Assembly: GCA_030263805.2 (NCBI GenBank)
Contig: CP136010.1
Coordinates: 945,001-1,009,000 of the forward strand
Length of the DNA stretch: 64,000 bases
Direction: 5' to 3'
From: Pseudomonas sp. FeN3W
GTDB lineage: Bacteria; Pseudomonadota; Gammaproteobacteria; Pseudomonadales; Pseudomonadaceae
Of the stretch, positions 9,065 to 16,001 are shown one piece after another. A model generated the notes under the pieces. The model was not told where the DNA came from. It made no database searches and was given only the letters and a program-made list of their open reading frames with translations. How positions within the stretch are numbered: position 1 is the first letter of the stretch; each line of letters starts with the position of its first letter. A program made the translations under genes and the position numbers.

Positions 9065-9079
9065 TATCCGTTTTCTGCA
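9065..9079 (-). promoter_or_regulatory. Distal BenR half-site pair
   Basis: TGCA-GAAAAC-GGATA on the minus strand is a second perfect consensus match. Seven bases separate it from the proximal site, one more than the six-base gap of the TOL plasmid Pm promoter. Confidence 0.85.
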
Positions 9080-9215
9080 AAGCGCAAACGGACAGATTGA
9101 CGCAGGCGCGCAGGAAGACGCCCACGCATCACGCGGGGTGACAAGCAGCGAATGCGCAGTGACAGGGAAAGAAAAAAGAGCCGCTTCCGTCGGACCGCCG
9201 CGACTCAAGGGGGAC

Positions 9216-10169
9216 TCAGTGATGGCGGCGCAGGGTATCCGAAGGCAGCTCGCCGAAGGTGCTCTTGTAGCTTTCCGAGAAACGCCCCAGATGCATGAAG
9301 CCGTAGTCCATGGCGATCTCGGTGATGTTGCGCACCCTGGCCGAAGGATCGCTCAGCCGACCATGGATCTGCTCCAGCTTGCGCTGGCGGATATAGGACT
9401 TCGGCGTGGTGCCGACCTTGCGCTCGAACAGCAGATAGAGCGAGCGCAGGCTCATGTTGGCCAGCTCGGCCAGCTGCTCGACGGAAATGTCACGCTTCAG
9501 ATGCTCATCTATATAGTCGGCAATCCGCCCGAAGGACGGGCAACTGTCGCCAAACGGATCACGGCGGATGTTGCTGGCCAGGCTACAGAGCAGCTTGCTG
9601 GCGATGATGCGGCTGTACTGTTCCTGAATCTGCGGAATGCTCTGCTCGGATCCCGCCTCCTGGCAGATCAAACCAAGCAGGCTGCCAAACCCATCGAGTT
9701 CACTGAGCGCATGACGGTTGCTGCCGAAGCGAATCCCCTCCGCCGGAGCCTGCCATTGGTTTTCGCTACAGGCCTTTTCCAGAAAGGAGGCTGGCAGTTT
9801 GACGATGAGCTTCTCGCAGTCATCCGAATAGGTCAGATCGACCGGATCGTCCGGATTGATCAGCAACAGCTCACCGGGGGTGAAATAGTGCTCCTGACCC
9901 CGCCCGCGCCACAGGCAATGGCCGCGCTGCAGCAGCTGCAGGTGATAGATGGTTTCAAGCGCCGGCGACGTGACATGAACGCTGCCACCGTAACTGATCT
10001 GGCACAGATCGAGCTTGCCGAACTTGCAGTGGCTGAGGCTGGCTTGCGGGCTGCCGGTGCGCGGCAACTGGATGCAGTGCACCCCCACGTGCTGATTGAC
10101 GTAGTCCGACACTGCATGCGGATCGGCATGCTCGAAGATCCTGCTTTTTTCGTTCAGCAGTCGTTCCAT
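9216..10169 (-). CDS. benR: AraC/XylS-type activator of benzoate degradation
   Basis: Transcription activator, 317 residues, likely responding to benzoate directly and switching on benABCDK. The N-terminal two thirds is the effector-binding/dimerisation region. The C-terminal ~100 residues hold the two helix-turn-helix motifs of the AraC family (DISVEQLAELANMSLRSLY, then ITEIAMDYGFMHLGRFS). Start is the ATG at 10169; a GTG directly before it is also possible, and no strong ribosome site is seen, consistent with low expression. It is transcribed in the same direction as benA, whose promoter carries two sites of this regulator family. Confidence 0.93.
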   Translation of the reverse strand: MERLLNEKSRIFEHADPHAVSDYVNQHVGVHCIQLPRTGSPQASLSHCKFGKLDLCQISYGGSVHVTSPALETIYHLQLLQRGHCLWRGRGQEHYFTPGELLLINPDDPVDLTYSDDCEKLIVKLPASFLEKACSENQWQAPAEGIRFGSNRHALSELDGFGSLLGLICQEAGSEQSIPQIQEQYSRIIASKLLCSLASNIRRDPFGDSCPSFGRIADYIDEHLKRDISVEQLAELANMSLRSLYLLFERKVGTTPKSYIRQRKLEQIHGRLSDPSARVRNITEIAMDYGFMHLGRFSESYKSTFGELPSDTLRRHH

Positions 10170-10257
10170 CACCAGGCACTCGCATTGTTCTTATAGTCGA
10201 CCGGGCCATCGTCAAGGATGCCGGTGGCGATTCCTGCCACGCACCTGCATGCTCAGG

Positions 10258-10273
10258 CTTGACCTGCGTCAAG
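10258..10273. promoter_or_regulatory. FNR/ANR-like palindrome
   Basis: CTTGACCTGCGTCAAG is a perfect 16-bp inverted repeat of the form TTGAC-N4-GTCAA, close to the ANR/FNR/DNR consensus TTGAT-N4-ATCAA. Its centre is about 96 bp upstream of the benR ATG and about 180 bp before the dusA TATAAT. No well-spaced -10 is seen 20-25 bp from its edge on either strand, so the target gene is unclear. Confidence 0.45.
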
Positions 10274-10309
10274 AATATCGCTTCGTTCGAGCATAGGAGA
10301 TTCGACCAA

Positions 10310-10347
10310 CGAACGACACCCCGTCGTTCGGTGACCGAACGGTTTTT
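10310..10347 (+). promoter_or_regulatory. Overlapping alternative hairpins with T-tract
   Basis: Two mutually exclusive stems share one arm. CGAACGAC (10310-10317) pairs perfectly with GTCGTTCG (10323-10330) across a five-base loop. CGTTCGG (10325-10331) pairs with CCGAACG (10335-10341) across TGA and is followed by GGTTTTT. The second looks like a plus-strand intrinsic terminator and the first like an anti-terminator. The repeated CGTTCG words could instead be a protein operator. Confidence 0.4.
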
Positions 10348-10445
10348 GACTTGGCCGTTGGACAGGCACCGAGAAAAGCAGTCGCCGCTGATCCGGACTG
10401 GATGACAGCTTGCAAGCCGGTCGCTGGTCCATGGGCGCCATCCTG

Positions 10446-10451
10446 TATAAT
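10446..10451 (+). promoter_or_regulatory. Likely -10 element for dusA
   Basis: A consensus TATAAT lies about 60 bases before the proposed dusA start. No good -35 hexamer sits 16-18 bp upstream, so strength is uncertain. Transcription from here would exclude the longer upstream reading of the dusA frame. Confidence 0.55.
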
Positions 10452-10512
10452 GCCGCCCCCATTTACCGCTCGTGTGCGCCTGCACCGACTCTCCAAGTTA
10501 TCCGGCTCGATA

Positions 10513-11508
10513 GTGCAAAGTCCTCGTTCGAATCAGTCTGTTGCCAGTAGAAAGTTCTCCGTCGCACCCATGATGGATTGGACGGACCGCCATTGCCGCT
10601 ATTTCCTGCGCCAGCTTTCCAAACACGCCCTGCTCTACACCGAGATGGTCACTACCGGTGCGCTGCTGCACGGCGATGCGGCGCGCTTTCTGCGCTACGA
10701 CGAGAGCGAACACCCGCTGGCGCTGCAGCTGGGCGGCAGCGTGCCGGGCGATCTGGCGGCTTGCGCGAAGCTCGCCGAAGCCGCGGGTTATGACGAGGTG
10801 AATCTGAACGTCGGCTGCCCCAGTGATCGGGTACAGAACAACATGATCGGCGCCTGCCTGATGGGTCACCCGTCGTTGGTGGCCGATTGCGTCAAGGCGA
10901 TGCGCGATGCGGTAGATATCGAAGTCACCGTCAAGCATCGCATCGGGATCAATGGCCGCGACAGCTATGCCGAACTGTGCGACTTCGTCGGTCAGGTGCG
11001 CGACGTCGGCTGCCGCAGTTTCACCGTACACGCGCGCATCGCCATCCTCGAAGGGCTGTCACCGAAGCAGAACCGCGAAGTGCCGCCATTGCGCTACGAT
11101 GTCGCCGCGCAGCTGAAGAAGGACTTCCCGGACCTCGAGATCATCCTGAACGGCGGCATCAAGACGCTGGACGAGTGCCGCGCGCACCTGCAGACCTTCG
11201 ATGGCGTCATGCTCGGCCGCGAGGCCTACCACAATCCCTATCTGCTGGCCCGCGTAGACCAGGAGCTGTTTGGTAGCGAGGCGCCGGTAGTCAGCCGGGC
11301 ACAGGCACTGCGCAACATGCGGCCCTATATCGAGCGGCACCTGAGCGAAGGTGGCGCGATGCATCACATCACCCGCCATGTACTCGGTTTGGGTCAGGGC
11401 TTTCCCGGCGCGCGGCGCTTCCGCCAGCTGCTTTCAGTGGACATCCACAAGACGAGCGAACCCCTGGCGTTGCTCGATCAGGCGACGGCGCTGCTCGAAG
11501 GGCACTGA
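10513..11508 (+). CDS. dusA: tRNA-dihydrouridine(20/20a) synthase
   Basis: FMN-dependent tRNA-modifying enzyme, about 331 residues, reducing U20/U20a in the D-loop of tRNAs. The signature FSVAPMMDWTDRHCR opens the TIM barrel, the active-site cysteine is in NVGCPSDRVQ, and FMN phosphate contacts appear in NGGI and MLGREAY. No ATG precedes the conserved core. I choose the GTG at 10513 because it lies downstream of the TATAAT and gives family length. The frame stays open upstream to a TTG at 10351, but that precedes the promoter. Followed by tal, as in P. aeruginosa. Confidence 0.9.
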   Translation: MQSPRSNQSVASRKFSVAPMMDWTDRHCRYFLRQLSKHALLYTEMVTTGALLHGDAARFLRYDESEHPLALQLGGSVPGDLAACAKLAEAAGYDEVNLNVGCPSDRVQNNMIGACLMGHPSLVADCVKAMRDAVDIEVTVKHRIGINGRDSYAELCDFVGQVRDVGCRSFTVHARIAILEGLSPKQNREVPPLRYDVAAQLKKDFPDLEIILNGGIKTLDECRAHLQTFDGVMLGREAYHNPYLLARVDQELFGSEAPVVSRAQALRNMRPYIERHLSEGGAMHHITRHVLGLGQGFPGARRFRQLLSVDIHKTSEPLALLDQATALLEGH

Positions 11509-11640
11509 AGGCTCCGCACGCAAGGAACGCAACCCCGGCATTTCGATCAAAGGCCAGGCGCATCCGGGTCCACCCGCTCGTTGAGCAGGCTGATTGGCTC
11601 GGGTAAGGTCATGCCACTCACAGGACGGAGCCCCTCTTAC

Positions 11641-12567
11641 ATGACTTCCAAGCTGGAACAACTCAAGCAGTTCACCACCGTCGTCGCCGATACGGGCGAC
11701 ATCGACGCCATCGCTCGCCTGAAACCGGTGGACGCCACCACCAATCCTTCACTGCTGCTCAAGGCCGCGGCCATGCCGCGTTACGCCGATGATCTGTCGA
11801 ACGCGATGAAACAGTGTCAGGGCGACATCGGCCTGGCGTGCGACCTGTTCGCCGTCGCGGTAGGCAAGCAGGTTCTGGAACTGATCCCCGGACGCATCTC
11901 CACCGAAGTCGACGCGCGACTGTCGTTCGACACTCAAGCCATGGTCCAGCGCGGTGAACGTCTGATCGGCCTTTACGAGCAGGCCGGCATCAGCCGCGAG
12001 CGCGTATTGATCAAGATCGCCTCGACCTGGGAAGGCATCCGCGCAGCGGAACAGCTGGAGAAAGCCGGCATCCAGACCAACCTTACCCTGCTGTTCTCCT
12101 TCACCCAGGCCGTGGCATGCGCCGAGGCCGGCGTGTTCCTGATTTCACCGTTCGTTGGCCGTATCTACGACTGGTACAAGAAGCACGAAGGCCGTGATTA
12201 CCAGGGCGCGGAAGATCCAGGCGTGCAGTCGGTCAGCCGCATCTACGACTACTACAAGGCTCACGGCTACAAGACGGTGGTGATGGGCGCGAGCTTCCGC
12301 AACGTCGGACAGATCGAGGCACTGGCGGGTTGTGATCGGCTGACCATCAGCCCGGAACTGCTCGGCGACCTGGCTGAGGCCAGCGGCACACTGGAGCGCA
12401 AACTGCAGCCCGGTCGCGAGTCAGAGCCGCGTATCAGCCTGGATGAGAAGAGTTTCCGCTGGGGCCTGAACGAGGATGCGATGGCGACCGAAAAGCTCGC
12501 CGAAGGCATCCGTCAGTTCGCGCGGGATCAGGAGAAACTCGAAGCCCTGCTGGCCAAGCTGGCCTGA
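11641..12567 (+). CDS. tal: Transaldolase
   Basis: Pentose-phosphate enzyme, 308 residues, transferring dihydroxyacetone between sedoheptulose-7-P and glyceraldehyde-3-P. It starts MTSKLEQLKQF and carries the family motif DATTNPSLLLKAA and the Schiff-base lysine in RVLIKIASTWEG near residue 125-130. Length fits TalB-type enzymes. Its TGA is directly abutted by the stop of the convergent rssC gene with no base between, so there is no room for a conventional terminator. Confidence 0.97.
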   Translation: MTSKLEQLKQFTTVVADTGDIDAIARLKPVDATTNPSLLLKAAAMPRYADDLSNAMKQCQGDIGLACDLFAVAVGKQVLELIPGRISTEVDARLSFDTQAMVQRGERLIGLYEQAGISRERVLIKIASTWEGIRAAEQLEKAGIQTNLTLLFSFTQAVACAEAGVFLISPFVGRIYDWYKKHEGRDYQGAEDPGVQSVSRIYDYYKAHGYKTVVMGASFRNVGQIEALAGCDRLTISPELLGDLAEASGTLERKLQPGRESEPRISLDEKSFRWGLNEDAMATEKLAEGIRQFARDQEKLEALLAKLA

Positions 12568-13050
12568 TCAGGATCGCTCCAATGCGGTGACGAGGTCATG
12601 GAAGGCCTCGCGATTGGACTCGTTGAGGCTCATCAGGATGCGGTGGGCCTCCAGCACCTTGGCCTTCACCACCTCTTCGGACTGATCCTGCGATGGCAGG
12701 TCGGCCAGGCACTCCGGACATGGCAGCGGCGTGTCGACGATGTTGAACACCTGATCGAAGCCCATCGACTGCAACAGTCGGGTGATGTCCGGGTGGGTGG
12801 TAACCAGGGTGGGCAGCATGCCCACCTTCTGCCGCGACAGGATCGACAGCTTGGCCAGCAGGCCCAAGGTCGTGCTGTCGATGCTGCGGCTCTCGGTCAG
12901 ATCGATGACGATCGAAGAAAAATTGCGTGACGAGAATATCTTTTCGATCGTTGCATCCAGCGCCGAACAGAGCGTCAAACGAATTTCACCTATGAACTTC
13001 AGAACAAAGGTGCCATCCATCTCGGCGAACTGGATTCTACCAGTACTCAT
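12568..13050 (-). CDS. rssC: STAS-domain anti-sigma factor antagonist (RssC type)
   Basis: Protein of 160 residues with an N-terminal STAS domain (about 5-105) of the SpoIIAA kind and a Glu-rich helical C-terminal extension. The segment SIDSTTLGLLAKL holds Ser/Thr 59-61, the expected phospho-switch. A CPEC pair follows at about 111-114. The start overlaps the rssB stop in an ATGA junction, so the two are co-translated. In Pseudomonas this gene pairs with rssB beside tal. It probably acts in partner switching for stress or biofilm control; the cognate anti-sigma factor is not visible here. Confidence 0.85.
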   Translation of the reverse strand: MSTGRIQFAEMDGTFVLKFIGEIRLTLCSALDATIEKIFSSRNFSSIVIDLTESRSIDSTTLGLLAKLSILSRQKVGMLPTLVTTHPDITRLLQSMGFDQVFNIVDTPLPCPECLADLPSQDQSEEVVKAKVLEAHRILMSLNESNREAFHDLVTALERS

Positions 13051-14231
13051 GCAAGGTTCCTGCTCAACACCAGCAAGGCGATATCGTCGGGCATGTCAGC
13101 CAGTTCGGCCAACCCGAAGACTCGACGTAATCCATCCAGCGTGCCACCGGCCTCGGTAATCAGACCGGGCAACGCGGACTCTTTGTCTTTGAGTGTGTCG
13201 CCGGGCAAAAGGTCCAGAATGCCATCGGAGAGCAACGTCAGGCTGAAGGTCTCCGGCAGCTCCAGCTCGAAATCCTGATAGGTCGCCTCGACGAACAACC
13301 CGACCGGCAGACCACGCCCTTCCAGATAGTGCGCGCCCTCCCCCGTGTACAGCACCGGCATGGGCAGATGCCCGCCAATGCTGTAGTGCAACACATTGCG
13401 CTCTTGATCGATCACGCCACCGAGCATGGTGACGTGCTTGCCCAGCTTGCAATTGATCAGCCCGCGATTGATGTGGTCGAGCACTTCCGACGGCTTGAAC
13501 TCGCGCAACGTGCCGCCGCGGCGCGATTCGTACAACAGTCGCGTGGTCATGAACTTGAGCAGCACGGTCACGAATGCCGACGAGGCGCCGTGACCGGACA
13601 CATCGGCCAGGTAGAAACCGATACGCCGCTCATCCACCCGGAAGTAGTCGACGAAGTCACCCGACAGGTACAACGACGGAATGATCTGGTGGGCGAAGTC
13701 GAAACCGTCGACGCTCCAGGGCGTCACCGGCAGCATGTTCATCTGAACCTGGCGGCCGGCGTCCTGATCTTCCTGCAACAGATGCAGGCTGGCTTGCAGA
13801 TCGCGATTGGCCGTTTCGAGCTGCTCGCGATAGCGGCGGTTTTCCAGGCGCAGACGGGAACGGTCCAACGCCCGGCGTACCGAATGCTCGAGCATCGCCA
13901 GGTCTTCGAGTGGCTTGATCAGGTAGTCGGCGGCGCCCAGGCGCAGGGCCTCAACCGCATCGCTCATCACGCCGGCACCGGAAACCACGATCACAGGGAG
14001 GTCGAGCTGGCGTTCGCTGATCTGACGGATAAGTTCGAGGCCATCCATCTGCGGCATGCGCAGATCGCAGATAACCAGATCGGGCTGTTCCGACTCGAAG
14101 AGCTCCATGCCCTGCGGGCCATTGCCGGCCTGCAAGACACGAAAACCACTGTCATCCAGATAGGCAGCCAGACTGGCTCGAACCACATCGTCGTCATCTA
14201 TGATCAGCAGCGTCGCGCTTGGTTTATGCAT
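13047..14231 (-). CDS. rssB: Response regulator with PP2C phosphatase output (RssB type)
   Basis: Protein of 394 residues. The receiver domain (about 7-125) has the acidic pocket IDDDD and phospho-acceptor Asp56 (VICDLRMP), then SGAG and YLIKPLED. A coiled-coil linker (about 125-190) leads to a SpoIIE/PP2C-type phosphatase domain with metal-binding motifs SGDFVDYF, DVSGHGASSAF, LSDGILDL and MPDDIALL. It likely dephosphorylates the STAS partner RssC. I start at MHKPSATL (14231); the 38 residues upstream look non-coding. Unlike HsbR/CrsR proteins it has no C-terminal HATPase kinase domain. Confidence 0.88.
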   Translation of the reverse strand: MHKPSATLLIIDDDDVVRASLAAYLDDSGFRVLQAGNGPQGMELFESEQPDLVICDLRMPQMDGLELIRQISERQLDLPVIVVSGAGVMSDAVEALRLGAADYLIKPLEDLAMLEHSVRRALDRSRLRLENRRYREQLETANRDLQASLHLLQEDQDAGRQVQMNMLPVTPWSVDGFDFAHQIIPSLYLSGDFVDYFRVDERRIGFYLADVSGHGASSAFVTVLLKFMTTRLLYESRRGGTLREFKPSEVLDHINRGLINCKLGKHVTMLGGVIDQERNVLHYSIGGHLPMPVLYTGEGAHYLEGRGLPVGLFVEATYQDFELELPETFSLTLLSDGILDLLPGDTLKDKESALPGLITEAGGTLDGLRRVFGLAELADMPDDIALLVLSRNLA

Positions 14232-14425
14232 GTTCCTACCAGGCGGGGTCGCCAGGATGATTGGCGAAAACATTGGCCCCGCATGATGCCGGGCTTGGGT
14301 TCGTTTCAAGGCGCAGACGGTACTCCCATACGATCGGGGTTTCAAGCCGACCGGCTGGCGCCTTTACAGGTCGAATTGAGGGGAGCTATAAGAATGCCGC
14401 GAACCATATATAAAAGGTTGAAACC

Positions 14426-14725
14426 ATGAGCCAGAAAGACCGCGATTACAGTGAAAAACGCGATTTCATCCGGATGCAGATCGAAACCACCGTTGCGCTG
14501 GAACATGGCGACACAAAAATGAGCGGCACCTGTATCGACCTCTCCAGTACCGGCATGCAGGTTCTGGCCAGCGCCCAACTACGCATGGGCGATAAGGTCC
14601 GCGTACTCATTCCGTCCGAGCACAGCGAGCTGAAAGGGCTGGACGCGCAGACAGAAGTCGTACGCGTCAGCCAGCTCGACGATGGCCGGCAAAGCCTGGG
14701 GCTGGCAATCCTTTCGATGTCCTGA
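14426..14725 (+). CDS. PilZ-domain protein
   Basis: Small cytoplasmic protein of 99 residues consisting of one PilZ domain, a likely cyclic-di-GMP receptor. The two binding motifs are visible: RDFIR (the RxxxR element, about 12-16) and DLSSTG (the D/NxSxxG element, about 38-43). AAAAGG lies about 8-13 bases before the ATG and an AT-rich TATATAAAA stretch just upstream may be promoter. It is divergent from rssB and convergent with mlaA, an order shared with P. aeruginosa. Confidence 0.9.
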   Translation: MSQKDRDYSEKRDFIRMQIETTVALEHGDTKMSGTCIDLSSTGMQVLASAQLRMGDKVRVLIPSEHSELKGLDAQTEVVRVSQLDDGRQSLGLAILSMS

Positions 14726-14739
14726 CCTTGCTCCGCCGA

Positions 14740-14760
14740 TGGCCGCAGCAAATGCGGCCA
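14740..14760. terminator. Hairpin between convergent PilZ gene and mlaA
   Basis: TGGCCGCA (14740-14747) pairs perfectly with TGCGGCCA (14753-14760) across GCAAA. It lies in the 39-base gap between convergent genes. No T-tract follows on either strand, so termination efficiency is uncertain. Confidence 0.45.
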
Positions 14761-14764
14761 GGCT

Positions 14765-15466
14765 TCAGAAGTCGTCTTCGACTTCACCGTCCTTGACCCG
14801 GAATTCGCGATTCTGCAGGTACGCATTGCGTACGAAGATGTAGCGATCCCCCTGAATCATCTTCTCGGCGGACAGCAGACCTGCCCGCGTATCGACCAGA
14901 TCCACACCACGCGTCACGTTGCGGCTCGGCACGTGATCCATATGCGGATACGGCTCGAGAAAGGAATCCGGCACGCGGCCGACGGCATCACGCACCGTGC
15001 TTGGTCCAAGCAGCGGCAACACGACATAAGGCCCACTTCCAAGCCCCCAGGCACCCAGCGTCTGGCCGAAGTCCTCATCGTTCTTGTGCAACCCCATCCG
15101 GGTGGCCACATCGAAGAAGCCGAGCACACCGAACGTGGTGTTGAACAGGATGCGACTGGTGTCGATGCCCGCATCGTGGACCTTGCCCTGCAGCAGGTCG
15201 TTGGTCAGCACAATCACGTCACCTAAGTTGCTGAACACATTGCCGATGCCATCTTCGAGGAAGTTCGGCGTCACCTTCTGGTAACCCTGGGCCAGGGGCT
15301 TGAGGGTGTAGGTGTCGACGGTGTCATTGAAGCGGAACACCGCGCGGTTGACGCTTTCCCACGGATCTTCTTCGGCCGCCAGAGCAGGCGCCGCGCCAAG
15401 CGTGGCGACCGTAGCGACGAAACTGGCCTTGAGCACGGCGATCCAGGCCGTAGCGATCTTGGGCAT
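14765..15466 (-). CDS. mlaA: MlaA (VacJ) family phospholipid-transport protein
   Basis: Outer-membrane-associated component of the Mla pathway that removes misplaced phospholipids from the outer leaflet, 233 residues. The MlaA domain spans about 35-225, with DPWESVNRAVFRFND, a GVLGFFDVA segment and DFGQTLGAWGLGSGPYVVLP. The N-terminus is a signal peptide ending AAPALA-AEED. There is no cysteine for a lipobox, whereas the E. coli protein is a lipoprotein; this copy appears to be released or held by protein contacts. GGGAGAG precedes the ATG at 15466. Longer upstream readings are not supported. Confidence 0.93.
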   Translation of the reverse strand: MPKIATAWIAVLKASFVATVATLGAAPALAAEEDPWESVNRAVFRFNDTVDTYTLKPLAQGYQKVTPNFLEDGIGNVFSNLGDVIVLTNDLLQGKVHDAGIDTSRILFNTTFGVLGFFDVATRMGLHKNDEDFGQTLGAWGLGSGPYVVLPLLGPSTVRDAVGRVPDSFLEPYPHMDHVPSRNVTRGVDLVDTRAGLLSAEKMIQGDRYIFVRNAYLQNREFRVKDGEVEDDF

Positions 15467-15695
15467 CACTTTTCTCTCCCTTGGGTATTTGGTGCATGCG
15501 GCGCACCGATGCAGACCGCGCAGTATAGAGTGAACATCCTGTTTTCGGCAGCCAGCCGGATGTTCGGTGTTCGTGGCGCACGCCGGCACTTGCGCCAGCG
15601 CCGGTAAAGGCACAGACAAGGCCTGGCCGCTGGTTTAACCTTCAAGTATCGAGGTTCATACCACGTCGCCCGTAAACCCATGAGAGGGAAGCAAA

Positions 15696-15962
15696 ATGCC
15701 GGAACATGATCTGCAGTCGCAGCTCGAAGAACTGCGTTATCAACTGGCCCAGGACACGCCGCTGACCGACGAGGAGCGGGCTTCGCTGCAGGCGATCGCC
15801 CAGGACATCGAGGCTCGCCTGGCGACGCAGGGCACCACCGACCACAACGACTCGCTGGTGGATGGCGTCAACCTGGCCGTCGAACGTTTCGAGGTCAGCC
15901 ACCCAAGCATGGCCATGACGCTGCGCAACATCATGCAGACCCTGGCCAACATGGGTATCTGA
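15696..15962 (+). CDS. DUF4404 family protein
   Basis: Small acidic protein of 88 residues with two amphipathic helical stretches (about 1-45 and 55-88), matching the DUF4404 family of Pseudomonas. No signal peptide or catalytic motif is seen. AGAGGGAAGC precedes the ATG. The role is unknown. It sits between the mlaA promoter side and the convergent queF. Confidence 0.82.
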   Translation: MPEHDLQSQLEELRYQLAQDTPLTDEERASLQAIAQDIEARLATQGTTDHNDSLVDGVNLAVERFEVSHPSMAMTLRNIMQTLANMGI

Positions 15963-16001
15963 AACAGGTCACGGGTCGCGCTGCGACCCTGACTCGCTGC
16001 G

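Larger units (their letters stand above)
9016..9079 (-). promoter_or_regulatory. benA promoter with tandem BenR sites
   Basis: Read on the minus strand, two copies of TGCA-N6-GGATA (9065-9079 and 9043-9057) lie in direct orientation, 22 bp start to start. Exactly 21 bases after the proximal site comes TAGCCT (9016-9021). This copies the layout of the XylS-dependent Pm promoter, where the proximal site overlaps the -35 region and the -10 is TAGGCT at the same spacing. There is no sigma70 -35 hexamer, as expected for a class II activator-dependent promoter. Transcription should start near 9009 and read into benA. Confidence 0.88.
10173..10512. other. Intergenic region between benR and dusA
   Basis: About 340 bases without a convincing gene, serving as the divergent control region of benR and dusA. 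It holds a perfect 16-bp FNR-like palindrome, a cluster of four CGTTCG/CGAACG words forming competing hairpins, and a TATAAT for dusA. For benR, TATAAG (10190-10195, minus) and TTGACG (10210-10215, minus) are seen, but the 14-bp gap between them is short, so that promoter call is weak. Confidence 0.6.

Noticed and set aside
10346..10351. TTGACT as the -35 of dusA
   Set aside because: It lies about 95 bp from the TATAAT at 10446, far beyond the 16-18 bp spacing.
10351..10512. Longer dusA reading starting at TTG 10351
   Set aside because: It would start upstream of the TATAAT, adds over 50 unconserved residues, and has no ribosome site.
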